Source of the DNA: a virus
Strand: one strand, 5' to 3'
DNA: 38,890 nt
Virus record (IMG/VR): IMGVR_UViG_3300023109_002463
Coordinates: 1-38,890 of that record
Shown here: one piece after another, positions 37,929-38,890 of the stretch
How positions within the stretch are numbered: the first letter of the stretch is position 1
How the letters are laid out: every line of letters begins with the position of its first letter
Program-made: the position numbers and the translations under genes
The notes under the pieces: generated by a model
The model's database searches: none
Told to the model about the DNA's origin: nothing
Seen by the model: only the letters and a program-made list of their open reading frames with translations

Positions 37929-38890
37929 TCAGACAAACAGACTTGACATATCCATCGCTTCCTCAAAGAAGTTTGGCATCCTCCACCCAACAACATTAAT
38001 GATCGGTTGAAGTGGTTGGATATAACATAACTCAAAGTGTTTCCTGCGATCAATGTTCTCTACTGACAATCCAAATTCAGCAGGGATCTTTGTTAGGAAT
38101 CCTAATGCTTTAATTGGAAAATCATGATGCTTCCTCAAATAAACCATCCGGAATTTCTCACCCTCTTTAATAGGTTCATCATCGACCAACCCATAGTCCC
38201 TTAAGAAATAATTAAATGCAATAGCAGAATTCACATGACCAGGGGTGCCCTTTATACCCTGCAACCCTCCTGCTTGGTCATAGTGTGCTAGTTTATTGCA
38301 AGACTTGGGTAGGTATATTTGTCGAAGGTCCCAACTCATAAAATCATCATATACTCCAAGAGAATGCTCTTTAAACTCATCCGCAGTCATACCCTTCATC
38401 ACCAATTCAATTGTCTTCTTAATTGACTTTTGAAAAGGGGCAGGGGTGGATGATCTAATAGCGTCCAACCCCTTGATAAGAATCTCGTCTACATCAAACC
38501 CGTCCTTAACCTTGACGTGTGCGCAATACTTCTTCTTCTTCAAGAAGAGAGCACGTGGCATTAGCAACTCATTATCCCACTCAATACGGTTATTATCTGA
38601 GTTGAAAATATTCGTGGATATGTGATTACCATAGGCGTTCATTTTTTGAACGGATAGGTTTGCTAGTTGCTGGGTAGTCTTGAAGTATTTCTCCTCAGGG
38701 ATCCCCATGTTGTCCATTACCTCTCGGAATGTCAGGAATGCAGAGTCAGTATCATTATAACCACAAACAGGACCCTCAATATCTTTAGGGGTTGCATTAG
38801 GGAACTTCTTCTTGACTAGTTTAGATTTTAAGAATTCGTGCTTGAAGTAATCTTCAATCATGTCCGAACTATCACACGTGATAGTCTGAC
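37929..38890 (-). CDS. 43: DNA polymerase family B, C-terminal part (gp43-like), cut by window edge
   Basis: The reading frame is open to the right edge of the window (QTITCDSSD precedes the first internal Met), so only the last 320 or so residues are present. The catalytic motif C reads YNDTDS, with Asn in place of the usual Gly of YGDTDS. It is followed by the thumb-region KKKKYCAH motif and YDQAGG, matching the T4 KYDVGG segment. The protein ends MSSLFV, a hydrophobic clamp-binding tail like T4's SLFDMFDF. The exonuclease and motifs A and B lie outside. A late promoter follows the stop. Confidence 0.93.
   Translation of the reverse strand, partial: QTITCDSSDMIEDYFKHEFLKSKLVKKKFPNATPKDIEGPVCGYNDTDSAFLTFREVMDNMGIPEEKYFKTTQQLANLSVQKMNAYGNHISTNIFNSDNNRIEWDNELLMPRALFLKKKKYCAHVKVKDGFDVDEILIKGLDAIRSSTPAPFQKSIKKTIELVMKGMTADEFKEHSLGVYDDFMSWDLRQIYLPKSCNKLAHYDQAGGLQGIKGTPGHVNSAIAFNYFLRDYGLVDDEPIKEGEKFRMVYLRKHHDFPIKALGFLTKIPAEFGLSVENIDRRKHFELCYIQPLQPIINVVGWRMPNFFEEAMDMSSLFV

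Noticed and set aside
1-38890. Plus-strand open frames throughout the window
   Set aside because: All lie opposite recognisable minus-strand genes, lack family motifs and have no consistent ribosome-binding sites; they are shadows.
1-38890. tRNA, tmRNA or other structured RNA genes, and CRISPR arrays
   Set aside because: The gaps between genes are too short (all under about 110 nt) and none holds a cloverleaf or evenly spaced direct repeats. A tmRNA to match SmpB was looked for and not found.

Overview
The window looks like part of the genome of a lytic T4-like myovirus, probably marine. It carries most of the T4 replication and recombination core: DNA polymerase C-terminus, UvsX, gp41 helicase, a gp33-like and a gp59-like protein, gp32, gp45 clamp, gp44/gp62 clamp loader, RegA and gp61 primase. 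It also carries PhoH and other accessory genes of the kind seen in marine T4-like phages. Every supported gene is on the minus strand, genes are packed with ATGA or TAATG overlaps, and no gap exceeds about 100 bases. I see no tRNA, tmRNA, CRISPR array, insertion sequence or integrase. The host cannot be named from this sequence.

In the direction of transcription (right to left): 38.9-34.6 kb holds the polymerase end, a SleB-type cell-wall hydrolase, a ClpP protease, a SWIM-like zinc protein, a nuclease-like protein and an unknown. The interval 34.6-25.6 kb is the replication block (uvsX, 41, 33-like, 59-like, 32, 45, 44, an extra 88-aa gene, 62, regA, a small membrane protein, 61). The interval 25.7-21.4 kb has an unknown coiled-coil/proline-rich protein, a tail-tube-fold protein, a 46-aa zinc ribbon missed by ordinary ORF length cut-offs, an unknown, a HExxH peptidase and a PIN-PhoH protein. 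The interval 21.4-7.6 kb is a roughly 14-kb glycan island of 15 genes. The interval 7.6-0 kb has small unknowns, dUTPase, a UvrD-like helicase, SmpB, an RmlD-like reductase, a winged-helix-like protein ended by a strong UUCG terminator, a Cas4-like nuclease and thymidylate kinase.

The glycan island can make an activated deoxysugar and build with it. Gmd makes GDP-4-keto-6-deoxymannose. The next enzyme is a DegT-family protein whose PLP lysine is replaced by histidine, the signature of the ColD 3-dehydratase. A GDP-fucose-synthase/ColC-type epimerase-reductase follows. The predicted product is GDP-L-colitose or, if the ColD-like step is bypassed, GDP-L-fucose. Two transferases of fucosyltransferase families (GT11 and GT10) are present to use it. 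A NeuA-like CMP-sugar synthetase sits beside a GT42-like protein. Around them are five to seven further GT-A transferases, an FkbM methyltransferase and a short SDR. No flippase, polymerase or lipid-carrier transferase is seen.

The most unusual regulatory signal is a set of T4-type late promoter boxes (TATAAATA on the minus strand) at seven gene starts. At six of these the box lies inside an inverted repeat. At four of the six the 3' arm covers the ribosome-binding site or start codon, so read-through (early) mRNA would fold and hide the start. mRNA started at the late promoter would lack the 5' arm. T4 uses this logic for lysozyme gene e; here it seems to be reused across several genes. Several of the same genes have so short a predicted leader that their late mRNA would be leaderless. 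Phage-encoded SmpB together with ClpP is a second unusual combination, pointing to control of ribosome rescue and degradation of tagged peptides.
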